From Gonium pectorale (taxonomy: Eukaryota > Chlorophyta > Chlorophyceae > Chlamydomonadales > Volvocaceae): DNA of 22,037 nucleotides. Position numbers and translations under genes: made by a program. Positions within the stretch are counted from its first letter, which is position 1, and every line of letters starts with the position of its first letter. Under the pieces are notes generated by a model that was given only the letters and a program-made list of their open reading frames with translations, was not told where the DNA came from and did not search any database. Where the stretch lies: positions 161,945 to 183,981 of the forward strand of contig LSYV01000065.1 in NCBI GenBank assembly GCA_001584585.1, given 5' to 3'. Below are positions 1-10,800 of this stretch, in pieces.

Positions 1-384
1 GCAGATGCCGGCTGGCAGAGCTAGCGCGGCCGCAGGCGCAACTTTGTGTCCGCCCCACCTATCTGCAAACTGCTGGCTGCAGCTGCCATCCCTGCCAGAA
101 CTGATGAGGGGCACCAGCGGTGAAGGCTGAGGACCTGCGTGGTGGGGCTGCCCTCCAGCTTGAAAGGCCGCGGAGGCTGGCTGTCGCACGGGCCAAGACG
201 CGGAATGCCCGGGACGCAGAAATGCTGCTGCCCGCTGCTCAGCAGCAGCCAACTGGGTAGCAGCGGGCGACGCCATCAAGTGGCGTGTCAGGAACAGCCC
301 TGCCGCAAATGCGGCTGCAATGTGCAGGCGCTGGCCCTGGGGTCGCTCAATGGAGTGCGTGCACCCTAGAGGCATCGATCGCCT
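1..384. other. 3' flank of the septin gene, no gene recognised
   Basis: This stretch lies downstream of the minus-strand septin stop codon (TGA at 387-385). Short open frames overlap here, but none has recognisable protein character. I do not see the TGTAA motif that often serves as the polyadenylation signal in volvocine algae on the minus strand, so the transcript end is either signalled differently or lies outside the window. Confidence 0.4.
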
Positions 385-3300
385 TCAGAAGCTATACACC
401 AAATGCCCATATTCATTCCGGTACCTTCGCATACGCGGCTGGCGCCGCCGCCAGTCTTTCTCCGCCCGCTCCCGCGCCCACTGCGCCTCTTCCTCCGCCT
501 TAGCCGCGGCCGCGGCCGCCTCCGCCTCCGCCTGAGCCGCTGCCCCGGAGGTCGCCTCGGACACCGCCTCAGATGCCGCATCCTCCTGCCCCCCAATCGT
601 GACCTCATCCTCCTCCAACTCCGCAATCAGTGATGGGAATGGGAACAGGCTCGTTATTGGCGGCGGCGACGACGGAAACGGTGGCGCGGGAGCCTGTTTG
701 ACCGGCCGCGGCCGCGGCGAACTGGTGACAGCAGCGTCAGCGCCAGCAGCAGCAGCAGCACCAGGATTGCGCTTGCCGGAAGCCGCAAGGGGCGCCGGCG
801 GTGCACAGTGCAGCGCCGCCGGGCGTGCTGTGATGGCGCCGAGCTGCTGTCGTGCAAGGCGCCCACCGGCAGCCCCGGAAGAGGCTGCCTCCGACGCAGC
901 CGCTGCGGCTACCGCTGCCGCAGGCTGCTCGCTTTCCGTCTCACCTGGCTGTGCCGTTATGGCCGCCGCCTGGGCTGCCAATCTGGCCGCCGCTGCGCCA
1001 GCCGCTGCAGCTGCCGTCGCTGCCGCATCCTGCTCTGCAGGCTGCGCCTCCTCCCGCTCCGCCCGCTGCGGTGGTGTGGCCGCCGCGGCGCCCACCGCTT
1101 CGGCCGCCGCGCCCCCCGCCTCCTCCCACAGCAGCTCACTGCTGAAGTCGCCCACGATGTGCTCCAGCAGCGGCTCGATGTCCCGACCAGCGGCCTCGTA
1201 GGTGGAGCAGTAGGACGAGTACCTGGGACGCGGGCCAGGAGGGTCGGGAGGTGGATGGGGAGGGGACGGCGAGAGGAGGGAGCGGGCAGCAAGCGACGCG
1301 TCCAGACGTCGCTGGGCAGCAGGGCGGGCCAAGGAGTCCAAGCTGGCAATTACTGTATCCTATTGCAACCGCATCCTTCGTACATCAAGCATTCGTACAA
1401 CTTCAGCAGAAGAAAAGCAAGTTATCCCATCGACGCGCAGCTACCCTGGCCGGTAGTGTAAGCAAACATCCGCCTCTCCGTCGCCCCACCTGTCCCTCGC
1501 GTCCTCCATCAGCGCCCACACGTCCTCCGTGAGCAGCCGCTTCAGCGCCAGGGTGTCGCTGGCGGCCGGGTCGGCGGCGCTGACGCTGCCCCAGCCATAC
1601 TCCCGTACAGGCACCCACACGCGACCGCCGTCCGGCAGGACCAGCTCGTCCAGCGTACGGCTGGCCAGTACGGAGAACACGGAGGAGCCCGGGAGCAGCT
1701 GCACGGCCTCCAGGGCGGCGGGCGAGAAGCGGAACGGCGCCGCTGGGGCGGGGCGGCCTGACAACCGGGAGGGGCGGGGAACGGGAGGGTAGAGGCGAGC
1801 GGGAGTTGCATGAAGCGGGATTAAGAAGACGGTGAGAGGAGGCATGGCACCGACCACACAGACGTTTGTGCAAGATTTAGGCCCTCACTCGCACCAGCGC
1901 AAGCAGATATGGCCAGCGCCCACAAAGCCCCTGGCAGCCGAAGCCAATGCAGCTCCGCCCGACCCGTACACGCACCCTGCCCGTCCGTCCGCGCCTCCAT
2001 GGCCTGCTCCAGCCTGCTCCGCAGCTCGCTCAGCTCTTCCTCGGTGTGGGTGTCGGCCTTTGCGATAATGGGCACCACCGCCACCAGCCGGCTCAGGGCG
2101 GACAGGTACGCCAGGTCGCAGGCGGACAGGCTGCGTGCGGGGAGAGGAGGAGGCGGATGTTGGAGCGAAGACGTATTATTGCCCACGGTCCTTAGAAGCA
2201 GCGAGCACAAACAAGCAGAGGTTCCGGCTGGGAAGACGCGCCTGCGCCATTCACTCATGCATATACACGACCCAGCTACGGGCAACATGTCTGTGGCCGG
2301 GAAGACATTCGGTGATGCATCCGATGGGATGTCGTTGCCCGCGCCCCGAGCCAGGAGTCATGCCCCCCGCCTGCCTGTCCGCTGCCCGCCCCATCCTCGA
2401 GATATACATCTGGCCGAGTTACCAGCGTCGCCACACATGTACGCTTGCTTGCACGGCGCGCACACGTGCTGTTCACGCATACCGCACACAGACGGTGACC
2501 TTCTTGCCGTACAACATATCTAGCTTGTCAATGTACGACAGGGGAGCCGATTATTGGCTGGTCGGGCAGTCTGCGAGGCATCCTATCGCACCAGCAAACA
2601 TGCCCGCGCGTCCTCCCTCTGCCCTCTCCACCCGCTCCCGCCCCACTTCCCGCCCTCACCCGTGCGGCTGCAGCACGAAAAGGCAGATGGTGGCCCCGTG
2701 CGGCAGCGCCCCCAGGCACTCCCCCGCCAGCCCGCTGGCCCCGTGCGCCCACTCGTAGTCCCGCTGACGCTGCGACAGCAGCCAGCGGACCACGCAGCGC
2801 AGGTGGCCGACTGGCGGGACAGGGGAGGGGCAGGGAAAAGGGGGAGGCAGCGCGGGATGGCGTGTGGGGTTTGGAACGAAGGGTGTGGTTGGGACAAACC
2901 AGCGTGCGGACATCAGAGCGAGGCTGTGTTTTTAGAGTGGGGCTGTATCATTGTGTCACTGTTGAGGTTACAAGCATGATACACGCAACTGGAATGCATC
3001 GTCCCTCCTAGACCTCCTTCCCAACCCAGTCATTAGTCGACAGCGAGAGCGAGGGCATGTAAGCACAACGAGGGCATGAAAGCCCAGCACGTCACGATAT
3101 GGGCGCAAGCTGACTGAGACATACAAACCCTCACAACAACGTAAATCATGGCCTGAAGGCAATTAAAACAGGGATGTCAGGGGACCGTGAGTGCGGCAAC
3201 ACCAAACGGCCTCCGGGCTTCCACGTCCCTCGCTTCCGGGCTCCTGCTCGTCCCCACCACTCACCCAGGTCCCTGTCCGCCCCTGTTCCCGGCGTGTCCT

Positions 3301-4734
3301 GTATCGCGGCCAGCAGCGTGCGGCCGGTGCCGGGCAGCGGGATGGGCGGCAGGCGGGTGGCCAGGAAGTCGGGGGCGGAGGCAAAGGAGGACAGCGGGGT
3401 GCCTGGGGAGGGCGGAGAGGGGGAGGGGGAAGGGGCACGGCTTGCCGGTATGCAGGTGATTGTGAGATAGCGGGAAGGGCTCAACCCTCCCGGCAATCGC
3501 CCACTGTCTCTCGTATGAGAAGGCGCTCTGGCCATCACCCTAGCTACTAGGTTCAAACAGCTCTCGTACTGCCCCCTGCTCGGCCGCTCCTCCCCTTCCC
3601 TCCCCTCACCCGGCTCCCGCGGCTCCCCCAGCTCCTGCGGGTGCGCCCCCAGGTGCAGCGCCAGGTTGTGGACCAGGGTGCTCTTGCCCAGGAACGAGCC
3701 GCCCGCAACCAGCACGTTGAGGTGAAGCGGGGAGGGCCGGCTCGGGGCCATGTGTGGGCGCAGCAGCGCCGCCGCGCCGGGACCCAACGCCAGGAGCTGC
3801 TCGTGGAGCGGCAGCCGCCGGTCGGCGCGGTGGAAGGGCGGCGGCGGTGGTGGTGGTGGCGGCGGCGGCGGCGGCGCCTGTGTACGGCCGTCGCCAACGT
3901 TAAAGTGCAGGCTGCCGCCCTGATCGCCATCGACGCCGCCGGTTTCTCCGTCGTCATCACCGTCAGCGACTATGCGAGGAGATGTGGAGGCAATGGCTTT
4001 GGGCGTACAGCAGCCATAGGGTGATGCGACAGTGGTATTGGCGTCATCAAAGGCGACGGTAGATGCGCTGCGCTCGGACGAGAGGTCCGTGAAAGGCTGA
4101 ATGCGGCTGAAGGGGTTCGATGCGTCCGCAGTGAAAGCGGCGACGCTGCTGCTGGGAGCTCCGGAGGCAGCGGGTATGGATGCCCGGGCTGTGAACCAGG
4201 GGCGCCGGCTCGTGGAATGGGCGCCCGCACCCTGCCGCACATAGGGCGTGTGGAGGAACCTCTACGCCCCAAGCAAGGGGCTTTGAAGGGGTCGCGCCCG
4301 CAACGCCGATGCATGGCAGATGCGCAACCGCAAGTGTGGTGGTTGCAAGAAGCAAGCCAGTCGTGTGCAGGGAGGACCAGGCGCGGCAGGCGCGTGTATA
4401 TGAGGCGGGGGCGGACCAAAAGGGGCCGTTTCAGTCGAGCTGCATTTCTATAAAAACATTATTTCGTGGGTTCAAGAATAACGTGCGGCAGAATTGAAGT
4501 GGGGCTTTCGTTAGCCTACAGCGCACAGCATTCAGGAAAGCGTCCTGCATACAGGATCGCATGGCCGCTCTCCGCCAAACTTCGCAACAAGAAGACATGA
4601 AAACTTGCCTGCCGCTGCGGCCCCTGCCGAGGGCCCGACGAAGTGCCGCCTGCGCCGGACGAGGTCAGGGCAGTGTGCTCCCCTTGCACCGGCTCCTCCA
4701 GGTGCTCCCACGATTCGGAACCGGTTTCGCTCAT
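385..4734 (-). CDS. Divergent septin-family GTPase, multi-exon
   Basis: Septins are GTPases that assemble into filaments at membranes and the cytoskeleton. The best model on the minus strand joins 4734-4609, 4231-3610, 3402-3265, 2810-2660, 2130-1976, 1757-1445 and 1222-385 (about 780 aa). The five downstream junctions are GT-AG and phase-consistent. Visible motifs are a P-loop GGSFLGKST (about residues 219-227), G3 DTPG (285-288), G4 VVPIIAKAD ending near 372, and REYGWG (about 449-454), matching the septin R-x-Y-x-W-G element. Around the GTPase core lie an N-terminal disordered part with a 13-proline run and a long alanine/glutamate-rich C-terminal tail ending in a basic stretch. Odd features: the P-loop has SF where septins usually have SG, the segment between G1 and G3 is short, and the D-x-R-V-H stretch before the LYFI-like strand is replaced. 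The 5' end is uncertain: the 4231-3610 exon has an in-frame stop upstream and no early ATG, so I join it to an upstream ATG exon through a GC-AG intron. An alternative start is the ATG shortly before the P-loop. Product call is firm, 5' exon tentative. Confidence 0.82.
4609..4734 (-). other. Candidate first coding exon of the septin gene
   Basis: An ATG at 4734 opens 42 codons beginning MSETGSESWEHLEEP and running to CAG|GCAAGT, which fits the consensus of the rare GC-AG intron class. Joining at phase 0 to the acceptor ending at 4232 (GTGCGGCAG) gives an uninterrupted frame into the septin P-loop exon, with an intron of 377 nt. A second phase-0 donor (GTGCAA) lies 27 codons earlier. The exon is inferred only from frame and splice consensus. 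Confidence 0.4.
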
Positions 4735-5617
4735 TTTATCCGCATATGCGCGGCCGGGCGGTCGCGCGACTTCAGGGGCGCGCCTCTGTGCGCAATTCTA
4801 CCTGTAATTCGGCTGACTGGTCATCACGGGTCACTCACGGGTTCTCACGGGTCAGGGTTTAGTCAGCTATGTTTTATGGATTCCGGTGCGTGGCGCTTAC
4901 AAAACATGCTCGCTGCATAAACACGCACAGTTATATTATTTGTAAAAGATAAGGCTGCAATATCCTCACGCGCGGAGCCTAGGTCGGACGTGGAGCGACA
5001 GGGGGCTTGAGCGCGCGCTCGGACACTCTACGCTCTTTACGTGCACCTGGTCTTAATGCAGTCTCCCTGCGTCGCCCCGATTGGGCTTGTGGCTTCCGAA
5101 GCCTCCCATTCCTCCGGAACTGCCGCAAGGCCGTCGGGCCGCGGGCGGGCCGGGGAACTCGAAATGGGAAGACTTGCCTCAGCAAGCTAAGTAGACTGCC
5201 CTGTATCCGCACTAACAATGAGCTACATGCATGCATGCCAGCCGAAAAGTGCAGCGCCCCGTCCTCACCAGCTAGCGGCGGGTTCAGCTCCGCCGCCCGC
5301 AAGTCATGGCAGGTTCCCCAGCCCAGCATCCATCGTCCCCTCTATGCCGTCGCCAGAGCGTCGCCTGCGTGAGCCAATTGTGAGCCACGCAACACCACCC
5401 ATTTGGAGAACACACGCCCACATACCCATACAAGCGAGAAGCTTGCATTGGACGAATGGCGCTTTGTGAGGCGCTGTTGGAGCCTCCTCTCCCAACGTGT
5501 CGAAGGCGCCTCCCTCTTACCAAACTCACGAGTCCAGCCTGGCAGCTGAAGAGCTGACCAGGCGTGCCGATCCTCCCTGGCCCCCCTGTTGGCGCATCTT
5601 CATTTCCCATCCCCCTG
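4735..5617. other. Intergenic stretch, no gene recognised
   Basis: This probably contains the septin promoter region, but I see no convincing TATA element or known motif. A short direct repeat of TCACGGGT occurs three times at 4824, 4835 and 4845. TGTAA motifs occur on both strands between 4800 and 4945, which could mark transcript ends. A 116-codon minus-strand open frame (5329-4979) starts with ATG but has no recognisable features, so I do not call it. Confidence 0.35.
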
Positions 5618-5725
5618 TGGTCCCCCTCTCAATGCTAGGCCTCCAGAGCATGTGCCGCTGGGCGACGAGCTGGTCGGCAGCCCAGCGGCACATGCTCTGG
5701 ACGCCTGGCGTTGAGAGGGGGACCA
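5618..5725. repeat. Near-perfect 46-bp-stem hairpin, 16-nt loop
   Basis: Positions 5618-5663 are the reverse complement of 5680-5725 except at three sites. Read as plus-strand RNA, two of these become G-U pairs and one is a C-C mismatch. The loop 5664-5679 is 16 nt. The inner stem reads CAGAGCATGTGCCGCTGGGC. A stem this long and clean, without an overlapping gene, fits an algal miRNA or siRNA precursor, or a miniature inverted-repeat element. The sequence alone does not separate these. Confidence 0.85.
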
Positions 5726-6089
5726 GCACCCACCCCTTCTTAGCGCCGTGTGACGGTACGACCCGGGGGTTGGCGCTTCATCGGGAATGCCGCAGCGGCG
5801 GCGGCGCTTTCACCAGACCCGCGGGCCACACGGTCCGACGGTTACGGCGCCGGGCCGCCGGCGGAGCATGGGTAGGCGCCAGAGCTGACGTCAAGCTCGT
5901 AGCCCAGCCTCACATGCTGCAAGCGACCAGGGTTCGTTCATTGGAAGCTCTGCTCGGGCGGTCACGAATGGGCTTTTTCGCACGATTGACGCGCGTTCAC
6001 CGGTATGTGCCGCTGTATCGATTCTGCACGCTGGAACCTTCTCCGGTTAGTTGCGGTGGCCATCTCAGCCCCCTGTCGCGACGCCTCCG
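5726..6089. other. Non-coding stretch, nothing recognised
   Basis: GC-rich sequence between the hairpin and the partial septin copy. A plus-strand open frame runs through it, but its product looks like translated non-coding DNA (arginine/alanine-rich) and it overlaps the septin pseudogene antisense. Confidence 0.3.
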
Positions 6090-6605
6090 CCGTTGGTTAG
6101 CTCACCGGACAGCGGCAGCAGCAGCAGCCGGCCCTCGTGTACCAATGCAGCGCCAGGTTGTGGACCAGGGTGCTCTTGCCCAGGAACGAACCGCCCGCAA
6201 CCAGCACGTCGGGGAGGGCCGGCAAGTAAGGGCGCAGCAGCGCAGCAGCGCCGGGACCAAACGCCAGGAGCTGCTCGTGGAGTGACAGCCGCCGGCGGAA
6301 GGGCGGTGGCGGTGGTGGCGGCAGAACGGCGGCGGCGCCTATGGCCTAACTGCCGTCAGCGCCTCCAGTGGTGTCGGCGAACGTAGGGGGACGGAGCGGA
6401 AGCAGGCATGGCAGGCGGTCGGCGACTGTATGGCGGCCCGTCGCTGGCGTCCTTGGATAGTCACGCCGCGGTCGGTTGAGGGGCTCGCCGTGGGGGCGGG
6501 GGCGGGCGGGATGTGGCTGAAGGGTTTGGGCGATCCGGTGGCGTCCGCGGCGCCGGGGGCTCCGGCGACGCTGGTGCGCCGTGCAACGGCCAGCGGACCC
6601 GGGAG
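6090..6605 (-). pseudogene. Partial septin copy (P-loop exon fragment)
   Basis: This is a decayed copy of the septin sequence around 3610-4150. On the minus strand, roughly 6330-6144 translates in one frame through a shortened proline run, RRRLSLHEQLLAFGPG, and an intact GGSFLGKST P-loop followed by LVHNLALH. These closely match the parent apart from in-frame deletions. A GTGAGC lies where the parent exon's splice donor would be expected. Upstream of the proline run there is an in-frame TAG, and similarity continues more weakly to about 6600 (parent NPFSRIQPF against KPFSHIPPA). No other septin motif (DTPG, AKAD) follows, so it cannot encode a full GTPase. It is most likely a truncated segmental duplicate. 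Retained frame in the core suggests recent origin or residual constraint. Confidence 0.75.
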
Positions 6606-6939
6606 CTGTGACCCGTGGGACCGCCGGCGGCCGGGACCTGTTGCAAGTCGCGAGGGATGGGGGGCCGCGGATAATGAAGGGCCGAGGCTGCGACACAATA
6701 CGGTAGATAGTTCACAGTAGGATGGTGGGTAGCGTCACGGCGTCACGGCGCTGTCCAGGGTGCTGGAGTTGAAGACGCATGGGACGTACGGGGAGGCGAC
6801 AACTGTGAGCGGGCGGGCGGGCAGGTGACTGTTTAGGGTTTCCTCACGGGCCGTTCGACTGGCACCGCAACAGGTGCTATCAATTCGCCGGCTTGTGCAC
6901 CCGCCATGCACAAGGCACCAGACACCACCGACCGACGGT
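6606..6939. other. Non-coding stretch
   Basis: Nothing recognisable apart from a small direct repeat of GCGTCACGG near 6730-6750. It separates the septin fragment from the dispersed repeat copy to its right. Confidence 0.3.
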
Positions 6940-7250
6940 TTCGGCGGATACACACACAGACAGCCGAGCTGGCGGTTGCGACCTACCCCATACCTCGTAC
7001 ACAAGCTAATGTAGCGCGCAGACCACGTGTTGCGCCATGTGTGCGCAACCGTAACCGCAACCGCGCGCTCGCTCGCATCGCATGCATACGACTGACAACC
7101 GCCAACCATAACCAACAACAGGACTCTGGCAACCTGCCCAACTCCTACACCAGGACGCAAGCTGCGGCCGACGCACGGCCCGCTGGCTTGCAACCGCTTT
7201 GGGCGCGGCTGCAGTGATCTGGCGGTGCCGGCGCCGGCGCAGACACGCCG
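6940..7250 (-). repeat. Dispersed repeat, copy A
   Basis: Two blocks here recur elsewhere. The 19-mer GCGCTACATTAGCTTGTGT (minus strand, 7017-6999), with its GGCGCAACACGTGG flank, matches 20701-20719 and its flank. The core CGCCAGATCACTGCAGC (minus strand, 7224-7208), followed by GGCCGCAGCTTGCG some 50 nt on, matches 18806-18870. This looks like a degenerate interspersed repeat; its full extent and class are unknown. Confidence 0.5.
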
Positions 7251-7886
7251 TACGGCGACCAAACCCGGAAGGGCCCCCTAGCTACGCCCCCGCGGCGGAG
7301 CTACGGCGAACCTCCACGGTCCACTCCTTCAGCTGCGCCAAAGCTATGAGGTGTTGTGTTGATGACCAGATATCACCAGTCGCATTTAGAAGATCTGCCC
7401 AGCATCGGCGCACGGCAATCGCCACATCGCCACCGCACCGCCAGCAGCACGCGCCGCGCAGCATCTACAGAGCATAGTCTGACACTGCACATCGACGCAT
7501 GGTACAGAGTTGCAGCTCATGGCCCTAAGCCGCAGGGCGCACACAAGTAGCCCATGTGGTGTACCGCCTGTTGGCACCCACGCACGACCGCCCGGACGAG
7601 CCCACACTCGCCGCGCGTGGCTGCGGCTGCAGTGACCTGGCGGCGCGCTGTACCGTTTCCGGCGACCCACGCACCGCCAACCGACAACCGACACAGGTTG
7701 GTCGGTCGGTCATACGGCGCGGGTCACGGGACACGGGATCGAAGCGGCCACGCCAGGACGGACGTCACAGCGCCAGAGCACCAGCTGATGGTTTGAGGAT
7801 AGGCAATGTTGTTCCATATGCGCACAGCCCAGTCATACGCTTGTTGCCACTCCGTGCGAACGGCTAGCGCCCCGGACGCCCTCGAC
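7251..7886. other. Non-coding stretch containing repeat copy C
   Basis: Apart from the repeat copy at 7590-7705 I see no gene. Several short open frames overlap on both strands, none with protein-like character. Confidence 0.3.
7590..7705 (-). repeat. Dispersed repeat, copy C
   Basis: On the minus strand this carries GTCGGTTGTCGG, TGCGTGGGTC, CGGTAC and then CGCCAGGTCACTGCAGC (7642-7626), in the same order and similar spacing as 18760-18822. It lies just outside the left end of the large inverted duplication, while its match lies just outside the right end. Confidence 0.5.
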
Positions 7887-10800
7887 AGCTCCTTGCGCGC
7901 TGGCCTTGCGGCCGCTGTCGTTGACGGGGGCAGCCCTCCTCCAGCGGGCAGGTCAGCGCGGGCGGCGGAGAGGTCCAAGCCGCCGCAGCCCACAACGGCG
8001 CTCCCAAGACTCAACACGCGCCCCAACACACGGCACGCCCGGGCGCCGAGAGCAATGAACCAATGCCAGGTCGCCCGCGAGTACGGCAAGGCCGTGTGTA
8101 CGGCAAACCCTTGGCCTGGAAAGGGGCGCCTTGCTCTTGCACGTTCACCCGGACACAGAGCTCACCCGGACACGAGGCTGTCCCCCAGGTTTGTAGACCA
8201 CCGTGCCATGACCACCCCTTCGCATGCATACCGATATAGAGCCCCGCCATCTATCCCATACCCATGCGTCATTCCATGACACTTGGCCCCCAGAAGCAGA
8301 GTACCCAGCCGCATACCCCTCGCCATCGAGGCACCGTTCCCGGGCTGCCTGAAGGCCCGCATGCAGCTCAGTCGAAGCCCCCGCTCAGCGGGCCCCTTCG
8401 CCGCCCGGCCTCACGCACGCCCTTTTGTGCCCCGCCCGCCAGTGCGCCGTCTGGCAGAGCCGGCAGCAGTAGCCCACCGCACCGCAGCCCGCGCACGCCT
8501 TGAGCGTCAGGTCCGCCTCGCTGTCGCCTTCCAGGTTGGCGCAGCTAGGGTTGGCGCACCGGCCCGGCAGCAGGCGCCGCGCCTCGTTTGGAGGCGGCAG
8601 GGCGGAGACAAGCGGCCCGGGCGGAGGCGGCACCTGCCGTGTCGGCTCACATGCACCATCACCACCCAGCTCCAGATACGCCGCCAGGGCCTCCGCCTGC
8701 GCCGCCATGTCCTGGTCTCCGCACGAGCGAAGGCAGGTCGCCGCCTCCCGCAGCAGCCCCGGCTGCCACGGCAGCGGCGGCGTGGCAGGTGTGCCGGCAG
8801 CGGCGATGCCCGACGGCGCCGCAGCGGCGGAGGCAGCAGCGGGCGCCCGGACCGCTGACCCCTCTAGAACGCCCTGCCGCAGCACCGCCGCCGCAGCGTC
8901 GCCCAACTCTTGCTGCTCCAGCCGGCCCGCAGCAGCTGCCGCTGGGGGCCAATGCCGTCCCCTGGCGACCGCAGCGACGGCGCAGCAAGCAGCCACGATG
9001 CTTCGCAGGAGCGGCAGCCGGCTCTCCCGGGGCAGCTCGGCCAGCCGCGGCATCGCCCGCAGCGATGCGCCCAGCAGCGGCACCGCGCCCACCTCCTCCA
9101 GCAGCAGCGCTCGCCAGCCGCTGTAGCCCGCAGCCTCGCCGCCACCGCCGGCCTCGCCATATGCGTCGCTGCGGGGCAGGCCTACGTCGGCCGCCGCCCA
9201 GCGCCGAACGCCGCAGCGGCCCGCCAGCAACAGCAGCCACGGGAGCAGTGCGGAGAGGCGCCCCGGGCTTGCCGCGCCACCGGACGAGAGGGTCTGCGAC
9301 AGCGACTGCGACAGCTCCGGCAGCCACTCGCACGCGGCGCAGGACAGCAGGCGGAGCAGCTGCTGCGATGCGGGCGAGGGAGGCTCGTGCGCTGGCGCCG
9401 CGTGCGCCGCCTCTTGCTCCTCCACAGTCGTGAGGAAGTCTGCGACCATCGCAGGGAAGATGTCGGCGTCGCAGTTGGGCGTGGGTGCCAGGACCTCAGC
9501 CCCAGGGGCCCGCGAATCGGCCATCCGCAGCAGCTTGCGCAGCGTCGCCACGAGCGCCGCCGCCTGGCGCGGCTCGCCGTACGCCAGCAGCGGCGCCAGG
9601 TACGACCACACGCTCTGCAATCTGCGGTCCCGGCCCAGCAGCTCCTGCAGCACCGCGGCTTCCGGGCCCTGCGGCTCCCGACCGGCGCGGCGCATCAGGA
9701 GCTCCAGGCAGCGCAGCAGGCCGCCGTCCAGCGCTGCCGAGAGGGTGGGTGGCGGCTCGGCGGGGAGGCAGAGGACGTCTGTGGGAAAGGACGACGGGCA
9801 CTGATCAGAAACCGTACGGCCGGGCGCTGGCCTGCAAGTGTGCGATGGGGACCCGGAAAGCCCAGGAAACGCCGGACCCCGAAAACCCAAGCAGACTTCC
9901 CCAGAGGCAAACAGGAGCAGCATGGCATGTGACTAATACGCCACAACAAAAAAATGCATTGCGCTGTACCGCAGACCTCAGCAGAGGCGGTTGAGACCAC
10001 TTGGCACATGCAAACCCCAAAAAAAGCATGAACTTAAGTATGCGTGGTCGCAACGCGTATGCACTGCCACGACAACGTCCCCAATTTCTGGACGCTGCCA
10101 GACGGCGACTCACCGCAGTCCGGCAGGAACCGCCAAGCCTTCGCCAGACATGCTCCAAGCCAGGCCGGGCTCAGTCGTCCATCATCGGCTGCTGAGCACG
10201 GCACTGCCCGGTCCATGACCGCCGCGAGGAGCCGCCACCAGCCCGCCGCCTCCACCACCGCCGCTCCCGACGCCGCCGGTTCCACGGCCATTGGCAGGGA
10301 CAGGTAGCACCAGGCCGCGTTTAGCGCCTCGGCAGCCAGGGGGAAGACATCCCTCTGCGGCACGGAGCGACGGGGCCCCACAGCCTCCTCGGCCGCCGGT
10401 GGTGAAGCGCCACCGCCGCCGCTGCCACCCCCACCATCGCCTGCCTGGCCCGCGGTCTGCGCCACCGCCAGCCAGCCGACCCGCAGCGCCAGCGCCAGGG
10501 CCCCTCGCCTGCCCGGGGGCGCAGGGTCCGCCAGCTGCAGCATGCGGACCATGGTCATTAGCGGCCCCGTAGCGGCACCGAAGGAGTTGCCGGCCGTCGC
10601 CCACACATGGGTAGCCCCTTGGCCTGAGGGAAGCACGGCGAGCAGCTCGCCTGGCAGGCCGTACGCGGAGCCGCCATCAACGCCACACAGCGTTGCCAGG
10701 CCGAAGCAGCGCGCCGCGTGCTGCACGCAGCGACCCGAAGCCACAGCGCGCAGGCGCGCGGCAAGCGCTTCGCCGTTGGCGCCTGCGCGGGGGCCTGACC

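Noticed and set aside
599..1201. 200-codon plus-strand open frame, alanine/serine-rich
   Set aside because: It is antisense to the GC-rich alanine-coding septin C-terminal exon; the complement of alanine codons leaves long stop-free frames.
2503..2551. A protein-like stretch on the minus strand (YIDKLDMLYGKKVTVC) inside a septin intron, as an extra exon
   Set aside because: The exons at 2810-2660 and 2130-1976 join directly at phase 2 to give PHGLSACDLAYLSAL, which aligns with other septins without a gap. Acceptors before the stretch put it out of frame or run into a stop.
7724..7760. tRNA-like B-box (GCTTCGATCCCG on the minus strand) suggesting a tRNA-derived SINE
   Set aside because: There is no correctly spaced A-box, no cloverleaf and no 3' tail, so the match is not meaningful.
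8588..9932. Long plus-strand open frames opposite the MYND exon
   Set aside because: Antisense shadows of the high-GC exon. The minus-strand frame has the zinc finger, splice sites and conservation with the sister copy.
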